Of a stretch of DNA of 64,000 nucleotides, positions 1-8,908 are shown in pieces. Each line of letters starts with the position of its first letter. Position 1 is the stretch's first letter. The notes under the pieces were generated by a model, which searched no databases, was not told where the DNA came from, and saw nothing but the letters and a program-made list of their open reading frames with translations. The translations under genes were made by a program, and so were the position numbers. The stretch is from Salibacter halophilus (GTDB lineage: Bacteria > Bacteroidota > Bacteroidia > Flavobacteriales_G > Salibacteraceae): the NCBI RefSeq assembly GCF_008806325.1, contig NZ_WACR01000008.1:62001-126000 (forward strand). Direction: 5' to 3'.

Positions 1-2
1 AC

Positions 3-1046
3 GATTTGTTTAACCGTGAATCACCCATTACTACAGGAAACTTTAGCCGATCGTTCTTCTCATTCCCAACGTCTTTTATTCAGGATAATGATCAATATGT
101 GAATGAAGCTTTTCAAAACTTCTCTGATTTCAGAACCGATGTATCAAGGCGTTTATCTGCTGAGAACCCTTATACAAGTCCTGACACGGAATTTGAAGGT
201 GACAGCATTCAAACAGATCAGGAGTTCTACCAGGGTTATGGCCCCACACACCCTGAGGTTTTAATTCCTGCTTTCATGGCCGCTTATTCAGGAAAAGAGG
301 CAAAAGATGTTAACCTCAATCCATTTAGCAAAGCACCAATGCCAAACTGGCGATTGACATACACAGGGTTGAGTAAATTAAAAGCACTCAAAAAGTGGTT
401 TAAATCGGTGACTTTAAGTCATGCTTACCAATCAACCTTTAGCATAGCCAGTTACCAAACAAACGTGCTTTATGAAGATCCAGAGGATGTTGGGTACACA
501 TCTGTGAGAGACCCGGTAAATGGAGTCAATATTGTACCGCAAAACGAATACAGAACAGTAACGATTCAGGAATCTTTTAGTCCGCTCATCAATATTGACA
601 TGAGCTGGAAAAACAGCTTGATAACAAGGTTTGAGGTACGCTACGATAGAAGTTTATCGTTGAGTATTGCCAATGCACAAATTACAGAAACTCGCGGACA
701 GGAGTACACAGTTGGTTTGGGGTATACTTTTGATCAGATTAAAATTCCATTTACACTACCATCGAAACAGGATAAAATCAAAAGTGACCTGAGAACACGA
801 GCCGATTTCTCAATTCGAAATAATTATACAATCCTCCGTAAACTCGATACTGATATTCGACCAAATGAGCCAACAGGAGGTCAAAGAATCATGTCGATCA
901 AGCTCACAGCAGATTACTCGCTGAGTAAAAACCTCAATATCCGCCTCTTCTTTGATCGAGTTGTCAATACACCGGTTATTTCACTTGCATATCCAACAGC
1001 CAATACCAACGCGGGATTGAGCATTCGTTTCACCATTACAGGCTAA
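3..1046 (+). CDS. sprA: SprA (Sov) C-terminal part, T9SS outer-membrane translocon, 5'-truncated by window
   Basis: These are the last 347 codons of a gene that starts upstream of the window. The sequence has many alternating hydrophobic/polar strands, aromatic-rich stretches such as NFSRSFFSFPTSF and a C-terminal strand ending LSIRFTITG, as expected for a large outer-membrane β-barrel. The residue pattern fits the C-terminal end of SprA, which in flavobacteria forms the pore of the type IX secretion system. The following gcvH and VanZ-like genes reproduce the sprA-gcvH-vanZ order known in that group, which supports the call. The large T9SS-type cargo protein at 22-25 kb is a likely client. 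Confidence 0.85.
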   Translation, partial: DLFNRESPITTGNFSRSFFSFPTSFIQDNDQYVNEAFQNFSDFRTDVSRRLSAENPYTSPDTEFEGDSIQTDQEFYQGYGPTHPEVLIPAFMAAYSGKEAKDVNLNPFSKAPMPNWRLTYTGLSKLKALKKWFKSVTLSHAYQSTFSIASYQTNVLYEDPEDVGYTSVRDPVNGVNIVPQNEYRTVTIQESFSPLINIDMSWKNSLITRFEVRYDRSLSLSIANAQITETRGQEYTVGLGYTFDQIKIPFTLPSKQDKIKSDLRTRADFSIRNNYTILRKLDTDIRPNEPTGGQRIMSIKLTADYSLSKNLNIRLFFDRVVNTPVISLAYPTANTNAGLSIRFTITG

Positions 1047-1100
1047 TAAAGTTTGAGAAAAGCAGGAAATGAATTTATTTTGGCGCAAAATCAAGTTTAT

Positions 1101-1481
1101 ATGAATTTCCCTGAAGAATTAAAGTACACAAAAGATCACGAGTGGATCAAAATTGACGGAGATGTAGCAATTGTAGGTATTACTGATTACGCACAAAGCG
1201 AATTAGGTGATATTGTTTACGTTGAAGTAGAAACTGAAGGCGAAGAGCTCGACAGAGAAGAAGTCTTTGGAACAATTGAAGCTGTTAAAACTGTTTCTGA
1301 TCTTTTCATGCCTGTATCAGGCGAAGTGATCGAGTTTAACGAATCTCTTGAAGATGATCCCGAGACTGTAAATAACGATCCTTACAACGATGGCTGGATC
1401 ATCAAAATCAAAATGTCTGATACCAGTGAACTTGACGATCTACTCTCAGCGAGTGATTACAAAGAAGAAGTTAACGCGTAA
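1101..1481 (+). CDS. gcvH: Glycine cleavage system H protein
   Basis: GcvH is the lipoylated carrier that shuttles the aminomethyl group between the P, T and L proteins of glycine cleavage in the cytoplasm. The 126-residue protein starts [15 protein letters not shown] and carries the lipoylation segment [12 protein letters not shown], with Lys63 as the attachment site. The reading frame stays open back to a TTG at 1053, but the ATG at 1101 matches the family N-terminus, so I place the start there. The other glycine cleavage genes are not in the window. The gene lies 54 bases after sprA, as in other flavobacteria. Confidence 0.96.
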   Translation: MNFPEELKYTKDHEWIKIDGDVAIVGITDYAQSELGDIVYVEVETEGEELDREEVFGTIEAVKTVSDLFMPVSGEVIEFNESLEDDPETVNNDPYNDGWIIKIKMSDTSELDDLLSASDYKEEVNA

Positions 1482-1486
1482 CCGTA

Positions 1487-1903
1487 ATGTTGCACAAGCT
1501 TGAGGTGTACAGGTACGCCTTTATTACTGCTGTTTTAATTGCTGCATTGAGTTTGTTCCCCGGTGGACAAACACCTAAAGTAGGTATTGAAGGACTCGAT
1601 AAAGTCATTCACTTTATCATGTACTTCACCCTTACGTGGTTTTTAATACAGGCTAACATCAAGCAGGTTATAATTCTTAAACTGAAAGATAGCACTCTTT
1701 TGGTTAGTTTTATAGTAGCAGTAGCTTACGGGTTGTTGATGGAAATTATTCAGGGAGCCGCTCTAGATGGAAGAAGCTTTGAATGGTTTGACATCCTCGC
1801 TAATTTGACAGGAACAATTGCAGGAATTGGACTTTTTTTAGCGGTTTTTGGTAATCCCAGATGCTACATAATTAGGCGTTGTAAAAGCAACGTTGAGCAA
1901 TAA
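1487..1903 (+). CDS. VanZ-like family membrane protein
   Basis: This 138-residue protein has about four hydrophobic segments (roughly residues 10-27, 40-58, 70-90 and 103-122) and the VanZ-like hallmarks of a short SLFPGG loop, a DKVIHFIMY helix and a second acidic-aromatic stretch (GRSFEWFDILAN). VanZ-like proteins are integral inner-membrane proteins, and only the teicoplanin-resistance member has a described phenotype, so no reaction is assigned. The start ATG lies five bases after the gcvH stop, suggesting co-transcription. Confidence 0.8.
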   Translation: MLHKLEVYRYAFITAVLIAALSLFPGGQTPKVGIEGLDKVIHFIMYFTLTWFLIQANIKQVIILKLKDSTLLVSFIVAVAYGLLMEIIQGAALDGRSFEWFDILANLTGTIAGIGLFLAVFGNPRCYIIRRCKSNVEQ

Positions 1904-1923
1904 ACGAAAATAGTTTTTCGTTT
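1902..1923 (+). terminator. Hairpin after the sprA-gcvH-vanZ group, possible terminator
   Basis: A perfect 9-bp inverted repeat, AAACGAAAA / TTTTCGTTT, encloses the loop TAGT and begins inside the VanZ-like stop codon. The stem is A/T-rich and no T-run follows on the + strand, so termination would be weak. It is reported as a structure rather than a proven terminator. Confidence 0.4.
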
Positions 1924-1965
1924 CAGATAACAGGGAATTGATAAACATGAGCGGAAACTTCACGT

Positions 1966-1992
1966 TTGTTTAAAACAGAAATATTAATTTAG
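1966..1992 (+). promoter_or_regulatory. Possible promoter for tonB
   Basis: A TTG at 1966-1968 is followed after 16 bases by TAATTTAG (1985-1992). This is one base away from the Bacteroidota -7 element TAnnTTTG, but the spacing is shorter than the usual 19-20. It sits 24 bases before the tonB ATG. The match is weak. Confidence 0.3.
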
Positions 1993-2015
1993 CCGCTCAA
2001 GAATAAAGGACTACT

Positions 2016-2684
2016 ATGGAATTAAAGAAAAATCCGGAAGTCGATATCAATAAAAAGCGAAACCTGTTCTTTTTTGTGGGTTTTGTTTTTGCACTTGGTA
2101 TGGTACTCGTTGCCTTTGAGTGGAAGATATTCGAGGAAACCAAAACGCAATTAGGTCAGCTCGATATTCAAATGGAGGAAGAGGAAATGATTCCTATTAC
2201 TCAGCGTAAACCGCCACCACCTCCGCCACCACCAAAACAACAAATTCTCGAAATCGTGGAAGATGATGAAGAGATCGAAGAAGAGTTGGAAATCGAATCA
2301 ACTGAGATCGATGAAAACACTGAGATCGAATTCGTTGAAACTCCGGAAGAAGAAGTTGTTGAAGAACCTGAGATTTTCCAGGTAGTTGAAGATCCACCAC
2401 AATTTCCCGGTGGAGAAGAAGAACTCTTTAAATACCTCGGTAAATCGATTCAATATCCACCAATGGCAAAAGATGCCGGTGTATCAGGTGTTGTTTACGT
2501 GACATTCGTTGTTAACGAAGATGGATCGATCAGTGATGTTGAAGTACTTCGCGGAATTGGTGCAGGTTGCGATAAAGAAGCGATTAGAGTTGTTGAAAAT
2601 ATGCCCAAATGGAAACCGGGTAAACAACGTGGAAAATCAGTTAAAGTGCAATTTAACCTGCCAATTCGATTTACACTTAGATAA
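2016..2684 (+). CDS. tonB: Energy transducer TonB
   Basis: TonB couples the ExbBD proton-motive complex to TonB-dependent outer-membrane transporters. The 222-residue protein has a cytoplasmic basic N-terminus, one membrane anchor (about residues 17-36), a run of eight prolines (66-73), a long Glu-rich periplasmic spacer, and the Bacteroidota-type C-terminal domain that begins near PPQFPGGEEELFKYL and ends LPIRFTLR. No exbB or exbD is nearby. A second, divergent TonB follows about 100 bases downstream behind a strong terminator, so the two appear to be separate transcription units. Confidence 0.95.
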   Translation: MELKKNPEVDINKKRNLFFFVGFVFALGMVLVAFEWKIFEETKTQLGQLDIQMEEEEMIPITQRKPPPPPPPPKQQILEIVEDDEEIEEELEIESTEIDENTEIEFVETPEEEVVEEPEIFQVVEDPPQFPGGEEELFKYLGKSIQYPPMAKDAGVSGVVYVTFVVNEDGSISDVEVLRGIGAGCDKEAIRVVENMPKWKPGKQRGKSVKVQFNLPIRFTLR

Positions 2685-2709
2685 TAATAGACTTAGTTCA
2701 AATATTCGA

Positions 2710-2738
2710 GGCTACTCAACGTTGAGTAGCCTTTTTTA
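2710..2738 (+). terminator. Rho-independent terminator after tonB
   Basis: A perfect 10-bp stem, GGCTACTCAA (2710-2719) and TTGAGTAGCC (2722-2731), with a two-base CG centre is followed by TTTTTTATT. It lies 25 bases past the tonB stop codon. Confidence 0.92.
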
Positions 2739-2783
2739 TTGCCGTAATATTCCTAAAAAGCAGGCGTTTATAAAGAAAACGCT

Positions 2784-3497
2784 ATGCTAAAATCAAGTAA
2801 TTCATTCAGGAAACTAAACAACAAAAGACCTTTCTTTTTTCTAATTGGTCTTATCGTTGCAACCTCTGCTTCACTCGTGGCTTTTGAGTACAGAGTAGAG
2901 GAGTTCACACCCATTGATCTTGGAGGTGTTGAAGAAACCGATATTGAAGATGTGATGATACCAATCACATACAAAACCGAAGAAGTACCGGAAATCAAAA
3001 AACCAAACAACACAAAGCCAGAACCAAAACCAGTTAAAAAGAGTCCACGGTCAGAGCCGGATCCGACCAGAGAGGTCCCCTATATTGACTTACCTGATCC
3101 CGGTACCTTTGAGTTGCCCGAAAAAACGGTGAAGGAAGGGCCCTTTGTACAGGTTGAACAAATGCCTGTATTTGGTGACTGTAATGCCAGACTCAGTGAA
3201 GATTCAAAAAGAGCCTGCACGGATAAAAATATCTTCAAATTTTTGAGTAAACACATAACTGTGCCCGAGGTAATTAAAGATATTGGTGCCAGCAGTACCG
3301 TTTACGTGAGTTTCGTGGTCAATGAAAATGGAAGTGTGAGTAATGTTGAGGTTCTCAACAAAGAGCAGGTTCATAGTTCATTAGTCAAAGAGGCTGTTAG
3401 CACAATTGAGTCAATGGAAGGCTGGAAAGCTGGTTTTCAAGGTGGAAAAGCAGTGAAGGTTCTCTACAGGATTCCAATTAAATTTACTGTGCGCTAA
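2784..3497 (+). CDS. TonB-like energy transducer, divergent second copy
   Basis: The 237-residue protein has the same plan as its upstream neighbour: membrane anchor at about residues 17-35 (PFFFLIGLIVATSASLVAF), a spacer rich in Lys, Pro and Glu (KPEPKPVKKSPRSEP) without the polyproline run, and a TonB C-terminal domain ending IPIKFTVR. Within that domain an insertion with two cysteines (GDCNAR and RACTDK, about residues 132 and 145) replaces the FPGGEEEL segment of the first copy. The cysteines could form a disulfide in the periplasm, which is inference. It may serve a different set of transporters. The gene contains a copy of the dispersed 10-mer at 3049-3058. Confidence 0.85.
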   Translation: MLKSSNSFRKLNNKRPFFFLIGLIVATSASLVAFEYRVEEFTPIDLGGVEETDIEDVMIPITYKTEEVPEIKKPNNTKPEPKPVKKSPRSEPDPTREVPYIDLPDPGTFELPEKTVKEGPFVQVEQMPVFGDCNARLSEDSKRACTDKNIFKFLSKHITVPEVIKDIGASSTVYVSFVVNENGSVSNVEVLNKEQVHSSLVKEAVSTIESMEGWKAGFQGGKAVKVLYRIPIKFTVR

Positions 3498-3512
3498 ATA
3501 AGAATCATTCTT

Positions 3513-3520
3513 ACATTTGA
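3513..3520 (+). promoter_or_regulatory. Candidate -7 element TACATTTG before deoC
   Basis: TACATTTG fits the Bacteroidota consensus TAnnTTTG, but no TTG is found at the usual upstream distance. It ends only three bases before the deoC ATG at 3524, so if it is used the message would be nearly leaderless. Low confidence. Confidence 0.3.
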
Positions 3521-3523
3521 CGC

Positions 3524-4366
3524 ATGGAACTCGACAGTGTAAGAAAAGCAACTGAAATAGCTGAAGACATAAAAGAATCGCCAGTGTCGCTCAAAACAGA
3601 GCAGCTGGCTTTCTTATTTTCATCCATTGACCTCACAACGCTTAATAATCTTGATAATCGCGAATCCGTAAAGGCTTTTTGTGAAAAAATCAACGACTTT
3701 GATGCACCAAAATACAACCTGCCGGATTTAGCTGCTGTTTGTGTCTTCCCTAACTTTATTGAGACTGCTAGAAAAACACTTGTCAATCCGGCTATTCAAC
3801 TTGCTTGTGTAACGGGGAACTTTCCAACTGGTCAAACTTTTCCCGTTATGAAAGTCATAGAAACTGAGAAAGCTGTTGAAGATGGCGCTTCTGAAATTGA
3901 TATGGTGATCAATCGTGGTTACACAATTAATGACGAGTTTGATCTAATAGAAAAAGAAGTCAGCGAAGTGAAATCAGCTTGTGATGGAGCTCGGCTAAAA
4001 GTAATTCTGGAAACGAGCGACTTCTCTGACGATATGAAACTTTACAATGCTTCAATGGCAGCTCTTAGAGGTGGGGCAGATTTTCTCAAAACATCTACAG
4101 GGAAAACTAATGAAGGAGCAACTCTTTACAAAGGGGCTATCTTGTGTGCAGCAATTAAAGATCACGCGACAAAGTGGGGTATGCAAATGGGAGTGAAGTT
4201 TTCAGGCGGAATTCGCACTTCTGAAGATGCTCAGCGATACGTGAAGCTTGTTCACGAAATACTTGGTAAAGACTGGCTAACTCCCTCGTTTTTTCGAATT
4301 GGAGCCAGCAGCTTAGCGGGTAAGGTTCTGACCGATATGGATAAAAATATTTCGCATTCATTTTAA
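3524..4366 (+). CDS. deoC: Deoxyribose-phosphate aldolase
   Basis: DeoC cleaves 2-deoxyribose 5-phosphate to glyceraldehyde 3-phosphate and acetaldehyde in nucleoside catabolism. The 280-residue protein carries the Schiff-base segment DFLKTSTGKT (Lys189), the second active-site lysine in MGVKFSGGIRT (Lys225) and the acidic residue in EIDMVINRG (Asp127). It is longer than the short bacterial form of about 220-250 residues because of an N-terminal extension of some 50 residues. The stop overlaps the next ATG by one base (TAATG). A dispersed 10-mer lies at 4324-4333. Confidence 0.95.
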   Translation: MELDSVRKATEIAEDIKESPVSLKTEQLAFLFSSIDLTTLNNLDNRESVKAFCEKINDFDAPKYNLPDLAAVCVFPNFIETARKTLVNPAIQLACVTGNFPTGQTFPVMKVIETEKAVEDGASEIDMVINRGYTINDEFDLIEKEVSEVKSACDGARLKVILETSDFSDDMKLYNASMAALRGGADFLKTSTGKTNEGATLYKGAILCAAIKDHATKWGMQMGVKFSGGIRTSEDAQRYVKLVHEILGKDWLTPSFFRIGASSLAGKVLTDMDKNISHSF

Positions 4367-5850
4367 TGAGCTTAAAACACTGGATCATATCGTCTCTCAT
4401 TCTCCTGGGATCTTTGAGTATTAAAGCTCAGTCTTATATTCTCAATCAAAACCACACCTTTAATAAGCAGTGGCAGAGTGTGCTTTATTTTGAGCCAAAT
4501 AACACACATTTTGGCAGCTCTCTTCCCTCGATGGATTTTGCCTCCAAAAAACGTGTCGACAGCATCAAGCTTGCGAGAGTTGGTGTAAAAGAACGCAAAA
4601 CCTGGTTTGGCCGAAAGTTACTCGTTGAACCATTTGTTAGAGTGGATACGGGAGAATTTTATATGGAAATCAATCCGGCTGTAAACGGGAAGTTTGGAAA
4701 GGACTTAAATGATGAAACGGACGAAACACTTTACACCAATACGCGCGGTGTTTTTCTTCAGGGACATTTGACTGATAAAATCAGCTTTTATTCATCGTTT
4801 TACGAGAATCAGTCTTTTTTTCCACAGTACATGGATAGTGTGATTAGAAGTTACGCTGTAGTTCCGGGGGAAGGCCGTTACAAGAGTTTTAAAAATGGCG
4901 GTTTTGATTATGCAATGGCGAGCGGAGTTGTTCAAATACAGCCTACTAAATGGCTGGGAGCCGCGATTGGACACGACAGATTAAATTACAGGCACGGATA
5001 TCGTTCACTGTTCCTCTCTGATCATTTGATGAACTACCCTTTTATGAAGCTCAAAACCTCACTTTTAGAAGGTATTGTCAGTTATGAGACTGTAGTGACC
5101 TGGTTTCAGGAATCGAGGAGGACACCGGATGTTGGTCCGGCTGAGGATGTGTTGATACGCAAAAACGGTAATTTTCACTATTTGAGTTTTAAACCATCTC
5201 AGCATTTTGAGTTAGGGGTTTTTGAAGGGAGCATTTTTAAAACCTGGGACGATTCAACAGGGAAAGAAGTATTTAATTACGGCATTGTAAATCCGTTGCC
5301 GTTTTACAATTACACGATGGCTGAGGATTCACCGGGAATTTATGGAATAATAGGAGCTCAATTTTCTACTTATTTTCTCCAAAGCACTCAGGTTTATGGT
5401 CAGATCGCGACTGATGAGAACGGAGGGTCAGGTTTTCAGTTAGGAGTCAGCTACAATGATGAAGGGTTATTTACTCTTGGAGTAGAGTACAACAAGACAA
5501 ATGAGTTGTACAGAGCATCTAATGGCAATGATGGTTTGCCTGAAGAGTACCGCTATGCCGATTATCAACATTTTAATCAGCCGCTAGGTAATGCCTGGGG
5601 AGGTGATACTGAAGAACTCATCGCTAGATTGCAGTTTCAGTACAAGAGATTTTTGATCCGCACTCAAATAAATTACTCAACGGATAATGATAATGAGAAA
5701 AGAATTTTGAGAGGCGATATCGGCTACATCCTGAACCCGAGCTATAACGCTCATTTTTATATTGGCGGATTGTTACACTCACAGTACAATACTCAGTGGC
5801 TGAGCTTTGGTTTTAAAACTGCATTGCGCAGCAATTATTTAGATTTTTGA
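4366..5850 (+). CDS. Outer-membrane β-barrel protein, Wzi/RemB-like, first of tandem pair
   Basis: The 494-residue protein begins with a signal peptide ending SLSIKAQ and then consists of strands rich in Tyr, Phe and Gly (for example WLGAAIGHDRLNYRHGYRSLFLSDH). The G-HDR-NYRHGYRSLFLSD region is shared with the next gene (GRGKQHFGEGYRSMFQSDF), so the two are paralogues of equal length. The pattern resembles capsule-assembly Wzi-type barrels and the RemB proteins associated with gliding in flavobacteria, but I cannot confirm the family by eye. It overlaps the end of deoC by one base and probably forms an operon with it and with its paralogue. Confidence 0.6.
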   Translation: MSLKHWIISSLILLGSLSIKAQSYILNQNHTFNKQWQSVLYFEPNNTHFGSSLPSMDFASKKRVDSIKLARVGVKERKTWFGRKLLVEPFVRVDTGEFYMEINPAVNGKFGKDLNDETDETLYTNTRGVFLQGHLTDKISFYSSFYENQSFFPQYMDSVIRSYAVVPGEGRYKSFKNGGFDYAMASGVVQIQPTKWLGAAIGHDRLNYRHGYRSLFLSDHLMNYPFMKLKTSLLEGIVSYETVVTWFQESRRTPDVGPAEDVLIRKNGNFHYLSFKPSQHFELGVFEGSIFKTWDDSTGKEVFNYGIVNPLPFYNYTMAEDSPGIYGIIGAQFSTYFLQSTQVYGQIATDENGGSGFQLGVSYNDEGLFTLGVEYNKTNELYRASNGNDGLPEEYRYADYQHFNQPLGNAWGGDTEELIARLQFQYKRFLIRTQINYSTDNDNEKRILRGDIGYILNPSYNAHFYIGGLLHSQYNTQWLSFGFKTALRSNYLDF

Positions 5851-7331
5851 TGAAAAGGATTTTATTGATCATATCGCTTTTGGTTTCCATCGGGCTCAAC
5901 GCACAAAACGAGCGAGCATTTGAGTACAAGTGGAAAATTATGCAGGAGACTGACTCGATGGGATCTGACCGTCACACGTTTGCAAATCATTACTCCTTTA
6001 CTCGCGGTTTGTCGGGCTCTGACCGTGAAGAAAACAGTATTTCTATTCTCCCTGTATTAGAACTCGGTGCCGATACCAATACTGCTTTTTTAGGTGCTGG
6101 TGTACAGTTCTTTGGTAGGGTCAAAGACAAATTTGGGTATTCAGTTACAGGGCTTTTCAATTATTACAAAACCTGGGAAGATCACGGGTTTAAAGCTTTC
6201 AGGAACTTAGGTGTTGTGCCGGGAGCGGGTAGGTTGTACAAAAATACTGATGATGAATACTGGTCATTTTTTGGTCGTGGGAAACTCACCTACAGGCCGG
6301 TGAAATACGTTGATTTAGAGCTGGGTAGAGGTAAGCAGCACTTTGGGGAAGGTTATCGCTCAATGTTTCAAAGTGATTTTGCTTCACCAACAGAGTACTT
6401 TAAAATCACATCTACATTTTGGCGAATTCAGTACACCAATCTGTGGCAGCGCCTTCAACACGTGAATTTTGCCAATGTTGAAGAAGGTGAGTGGCGAGCC
6501 GAAGATAAATGGACAACTACACACATTTTTGATTTCAAAGCGAGTAAGAGAATTTCATTTCAGCTTTTTGAGACTGTAATTTGGCAAAACGGTGAAGGGG
6601 AAGTGCATCGCGGGTTTGATCCAAACTACCTCAACCCTATGATTTTTTATCGTCCGGTTGAGTTTTCTATTGGCTCTCCTGATAATGTGATGATAGGAGC
6701 AGGGATGAGTTATTTTGCTGCTAAAGAGGTGAAACTTTACGGTCAGCTTTTGCTCGATGAGTTTTTGCTCAAAGAAATTAGAGCCAGAGAAGGCTGGTGG
6801 GGAAATAAATACGCTGGTCAAATTGGAATTAAAAGCTATAACTCACTCGGTATTGACGGGCTACTTTTACTCGGAGAGTTCAATGCAGTTAGGCCTTTTA
6901 CTTATGCACACGGAGCAGCAGTTCAAGGATACGGCCATTTGAATCAACCTTTGGCACATCCGTTTGGAGCAAATTTTTATGAGGTTTTAGCTCTTGCCGC
7001 TTACAGGGAAGACAGGTTCTTTTTTCAGAGTAAATTCAGCTGGAAAAAACAGGGATTTAGTACAAGTGAAAATGTAGGAGAGGATATTTTCACGAGCTAT
7101 TTCATCAATCGGCAGCGAGATAGAGGGTTTGAAATAAGTGAAGGAGAGTCCATGTCTTATGCTATAGCCGAACTTAGAACTCAGTACCTACTTTCGCCAG
7201 ACATGAACCTATGGCTCCAGGCTCTCGTAAATGTCAAAATAGCGTTGAGTAACCACTCAGATGATGCCATGTTTAAACTAGGATTGAAGTCTGCGATATT
7301 TAATCGTTATTACGATAGTCATCTAAGATAA
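5850..7331 (+). CDS. Outer-membrane β-barrel protein, Wzi/RemB-like, second of tandem pair
   Basis: The 493-residue protein has a signal peptide (KRILLIISLLVSIGLNAQ) and the same barrel-like pattern as the preceding gene, including the shared block RGKQHFGEGYRSMFQSDF (about residues 167-184). I start it at the ATG at 5850, which overlaps the upstream TGA. An in-frame TTG three bases earlier is a less likely start. Surface polysaccharide attachment or gliding-related roles are possible by analogy to Wzi and RemB, but this is inference. Two copies of the dispersed 10-mer, both in the same orientation, lie 54 bases apart at 5961 and 6015 and encode GSDR in each case. Confidence 0.6.
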   Translation: MKRILLIISLLVSIGLNAQNERAFEYKWKIMQETDSMGSDRHTFANHYSFTRGLSGSDREENSISILPVLELGADTNTAFLGAGVQFFGRVKDKFGYSVTGLFNYYKTWEDHGFKAFRNLGVVPGAGRLYKNTDDEYWSFFGRGKLTYRPVKYVDLELGRGKQHFGEGYRSMFQSDFASPTEYFKITSTFWRIQYTNLWQRLQHVNFANVEEGEWRAEDKWTTTHIFDFKASKRISFQLFETVIWQNGEGEVHRGFDPNYLNPMIFYRPVEFSIGSPDNVMIGAGMSYFAAKEVKLYGQLLLDEFLLKEIRAREGWWGNKYAGQIGIKSYNSLGIDGLLLLGEFNAVRPFTYAHGAAVQGYGHLNQPLAHPFGANFYEVLALAAYREDRFFFQSKFSWKKQGFSTSENVGEDIFTSYFINRQRDRGFEISEGESMSYAIAELRTQYLLSPDMNLWLQALVNVKIALSNHSDDAMFKLGLKSAIFNRYYDSHLR

Positions 7332-7334
7332 ATT

Positions 7335-7364
7335 TTGCCCGCTTAAATGCGCGGCTTATTTTTG
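7335..7364 (+). promoter_or_regulatory. Promoter of the cytochrome oxidase accessory operon
   Basis: TTG (7335-7337), a 19-base spacer and TATTTTTG (7357-7364) fit the Bacteroidota housekeeping promoter (TTG near -33 and TAnnTTTG near -7). The predicted start site is about ten bases before the ctaB GTG, so the leader is very short. Confidence 0.65.
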
Positions 7365-7380
7365 CACCACAATTTTAGTA

Positions 7381-8277
7381 GTGAGTCAAACAAATTCAAA
7401 TACACTTTCGGTCAGAGCCGCAATCAGCGAAAAAGCGTCAGCTTACGTAGCTTTTACGAAATTCAGGCTGGCGTCATTAGTTGTTTTTTCAGCTTCAGTA
7501 AGTTACTTCTTTGCGGCTGATACAATCAACTGGGGAAAATTCACAGCTCTGTTATTCGGTGGATTTTTAGTGACCGGAGCATCAAACGGCTTCAATCAAA
7601 TTATCGAAAAAGATCTCGATAAACTCATGTCGAGAACAAAAAACAGACCTCTGCCAACAGGCAAAATGTCAATCAATGAAGGTCTTTGGCTTTCTCTTAT
7701 CATGGGGGCTGTTGGTATTAGTTTATTGTGGTTTGTGCTAAATCCGTTGAGCGGTCTTTTAGGTGCGCTAGCACTCATTCTTTATGCCGGAATTTACACG
7801 CCACTCAAGAGGAAAACACCTTTTGCTGTTTTTGTAGGGGCATTCCCCGGAGCTATTCCGCCTATGCTTGGTTACATTGCCGAGACAGGTCAATTCGGAT
7901 TAATCCCGGGAATCTTATTCGCCATACAATTCGTTTGGCAATTCCCACACTTTTGGGCTATCGCCTGGAAAGCTGACGATGATTACCGCAGGGCCGGATT
8001 TCATTTACTCCCGTCACCTGGCGGAAAAGATAAATCCTCAGCAATGCAGGCTTTTGTCTATGCAATGTTTTTGATTCCAATTAGCTTACTTCCTTTTTAC
8101 TTTGGAGTGACCGGAGTTGTTTCAGCTATCATCGCGATCATTTTAGGAGCTTATTACGCTTATTACGCTTTCAAACTCTATAAAACAGTTGATGATAAAG
8201 CAGCCACCAAACTAATGTTTGCCTCATTTGTTTATCTGCCTGTTGTACAAATTGCTTTATGGCTAGATAAAATTTAA
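7381..8277 (+). CDS. ctaB: Protoheme IX farnesyltransferase (heme O synthase)
   Basis: CtaB/CyoE farnesylates heme B to heme O for haem-copper oxidases, in the inner membrane. The 298-residue polytopic protein has the prenyl-diphosphate binding motif NQIIEKDLDKLMSRTKNRPL (about residues 72-91) and the second loop motif KADDDYRRAGFHLLP. The GTG at 7381 is chosen because no ATG precedes the conserved region and a promoter lies just upstream. It heads a run of oxidase genes separated by 4 to 33 bases. The catalytic subunits I and II are not in the window. A dispersed 10-mer at 7410-7419 encodes SVRA. Confidence 0.95.
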   Translation: MSQTNSNTLSVRAAISEKASAYVAFTKFRLASLVVFSASVSYFFAADTINWGKFTALLFGGFLVTGASNGFNQIIEKDLDKLMSRTKNRPLPTGKMSINEGLWLSLIMGAVGISLLWFVLNPLSGLLGALALILYAGIYTPLKRKTPFAVFVGAFPGAIPPMLGYIAETGQFGLIPGILFAIQFVWQFPHFWAIAWKADDDYRRAGFHLLPSPGGKDKSSAMQAFVYAMFLIPISLLPFYFGVTGVVSAIIAIILGAYYAYYAFKLYKTVDDKAATKLMFASFVYLPVVQIALWLDKI

Positions 8278-8281
8278 CAAG

Positions 8282-8875
8282 ATGGAATATTCAGAATACG
8301 CTGGAGAGATAGAAGATCAAGAGAAGAAGGAAACGAGGCGAAAGTCTGCAAAACCCTTACTTTGGGTGGGAATGGTTGGCATTTTGATGGCCTTTGCCGG
8401 CTTGACGAGTGCTTATTTAATTCGCCATTCAGATTCAGATTGGGTATCATTCGAATTACCGAACTCCTTTTTTATAAGCACAGCATCAATATTGCTGAGC
8501 AGTATTACATTGATTTTAGCTAAGAGAGCTGTAAAAAAAGACGATCTCAAACAAGTTAAACAGTTTGTTGGGCTCAGTTTGATTTTTGGATTGGGTTTTG
8601 TTATCGCTCAATTTTACAGTTATGGAGTTTTAGTCGAAAACGGACATTACTTCACTGGAAGTAATATTTCTTCATCATTTTTATACGTGTTGACTGGAGT
8701 TCACCTTGCTCACGTGATCTCAGGAGTCATCGTGTTAATCGTGCTCCTGGTTCGTTCATTGATGGAAAAATATACTGCTGAAGAACATCTCGGTTTGTCA
8801 TTGGGATCAACTTACTGGCATTTTTTAGATGTTCTCTGGATATATTTACTATTATTTTTACTATTTATTCGTTAA
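8282..8875 (+). CDS. Cytochrome c oxidase subunit III, short paralogue
   Basis: This 197-residue heme-copper oxidase subunit III protein has a charged N-terminus followed by five hydrophobic segments and ends in the family signature STYWHFLDVLWIYLLLFLLF. It lies four bases after ctaB and 33 bases before a second, longer subunit III gene. Two adjacent subunit III genes are common in Bacteroidota oxidase clusters. It would sit in the inner membrane as a structural oxidase subunit. Confidence 0.9.
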   Translation: MEYSEYAGEIEDQEKKETRRKSAKPLLWVGMVGILMAFAGLTSAYLIRHSDSDWVSFELPNSFFISTASILLSSITLILAKRAVKKDDLKQVKQFVGLSLIFGLGFVIAQFYSYGVLVENGHYFTGSNISSSFLYVLTGVHLAHVISGVIVLIVLLVRSLMEKYTAEEHLGLSLGSTYWHFLDVLWIYLLLFLLFIR

Positions 8876-8908
8876 CATTGCAGCAACTTCAACTCGAAAT
8901 CTAAAAAG

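Noticed and set aside
1902-1923. Strong terminator after the VanZ-like gene
   Set aside because: The stem is perfect but A/T-rich and lacks a following T-run, so it is kept only as a low-confidence structure.
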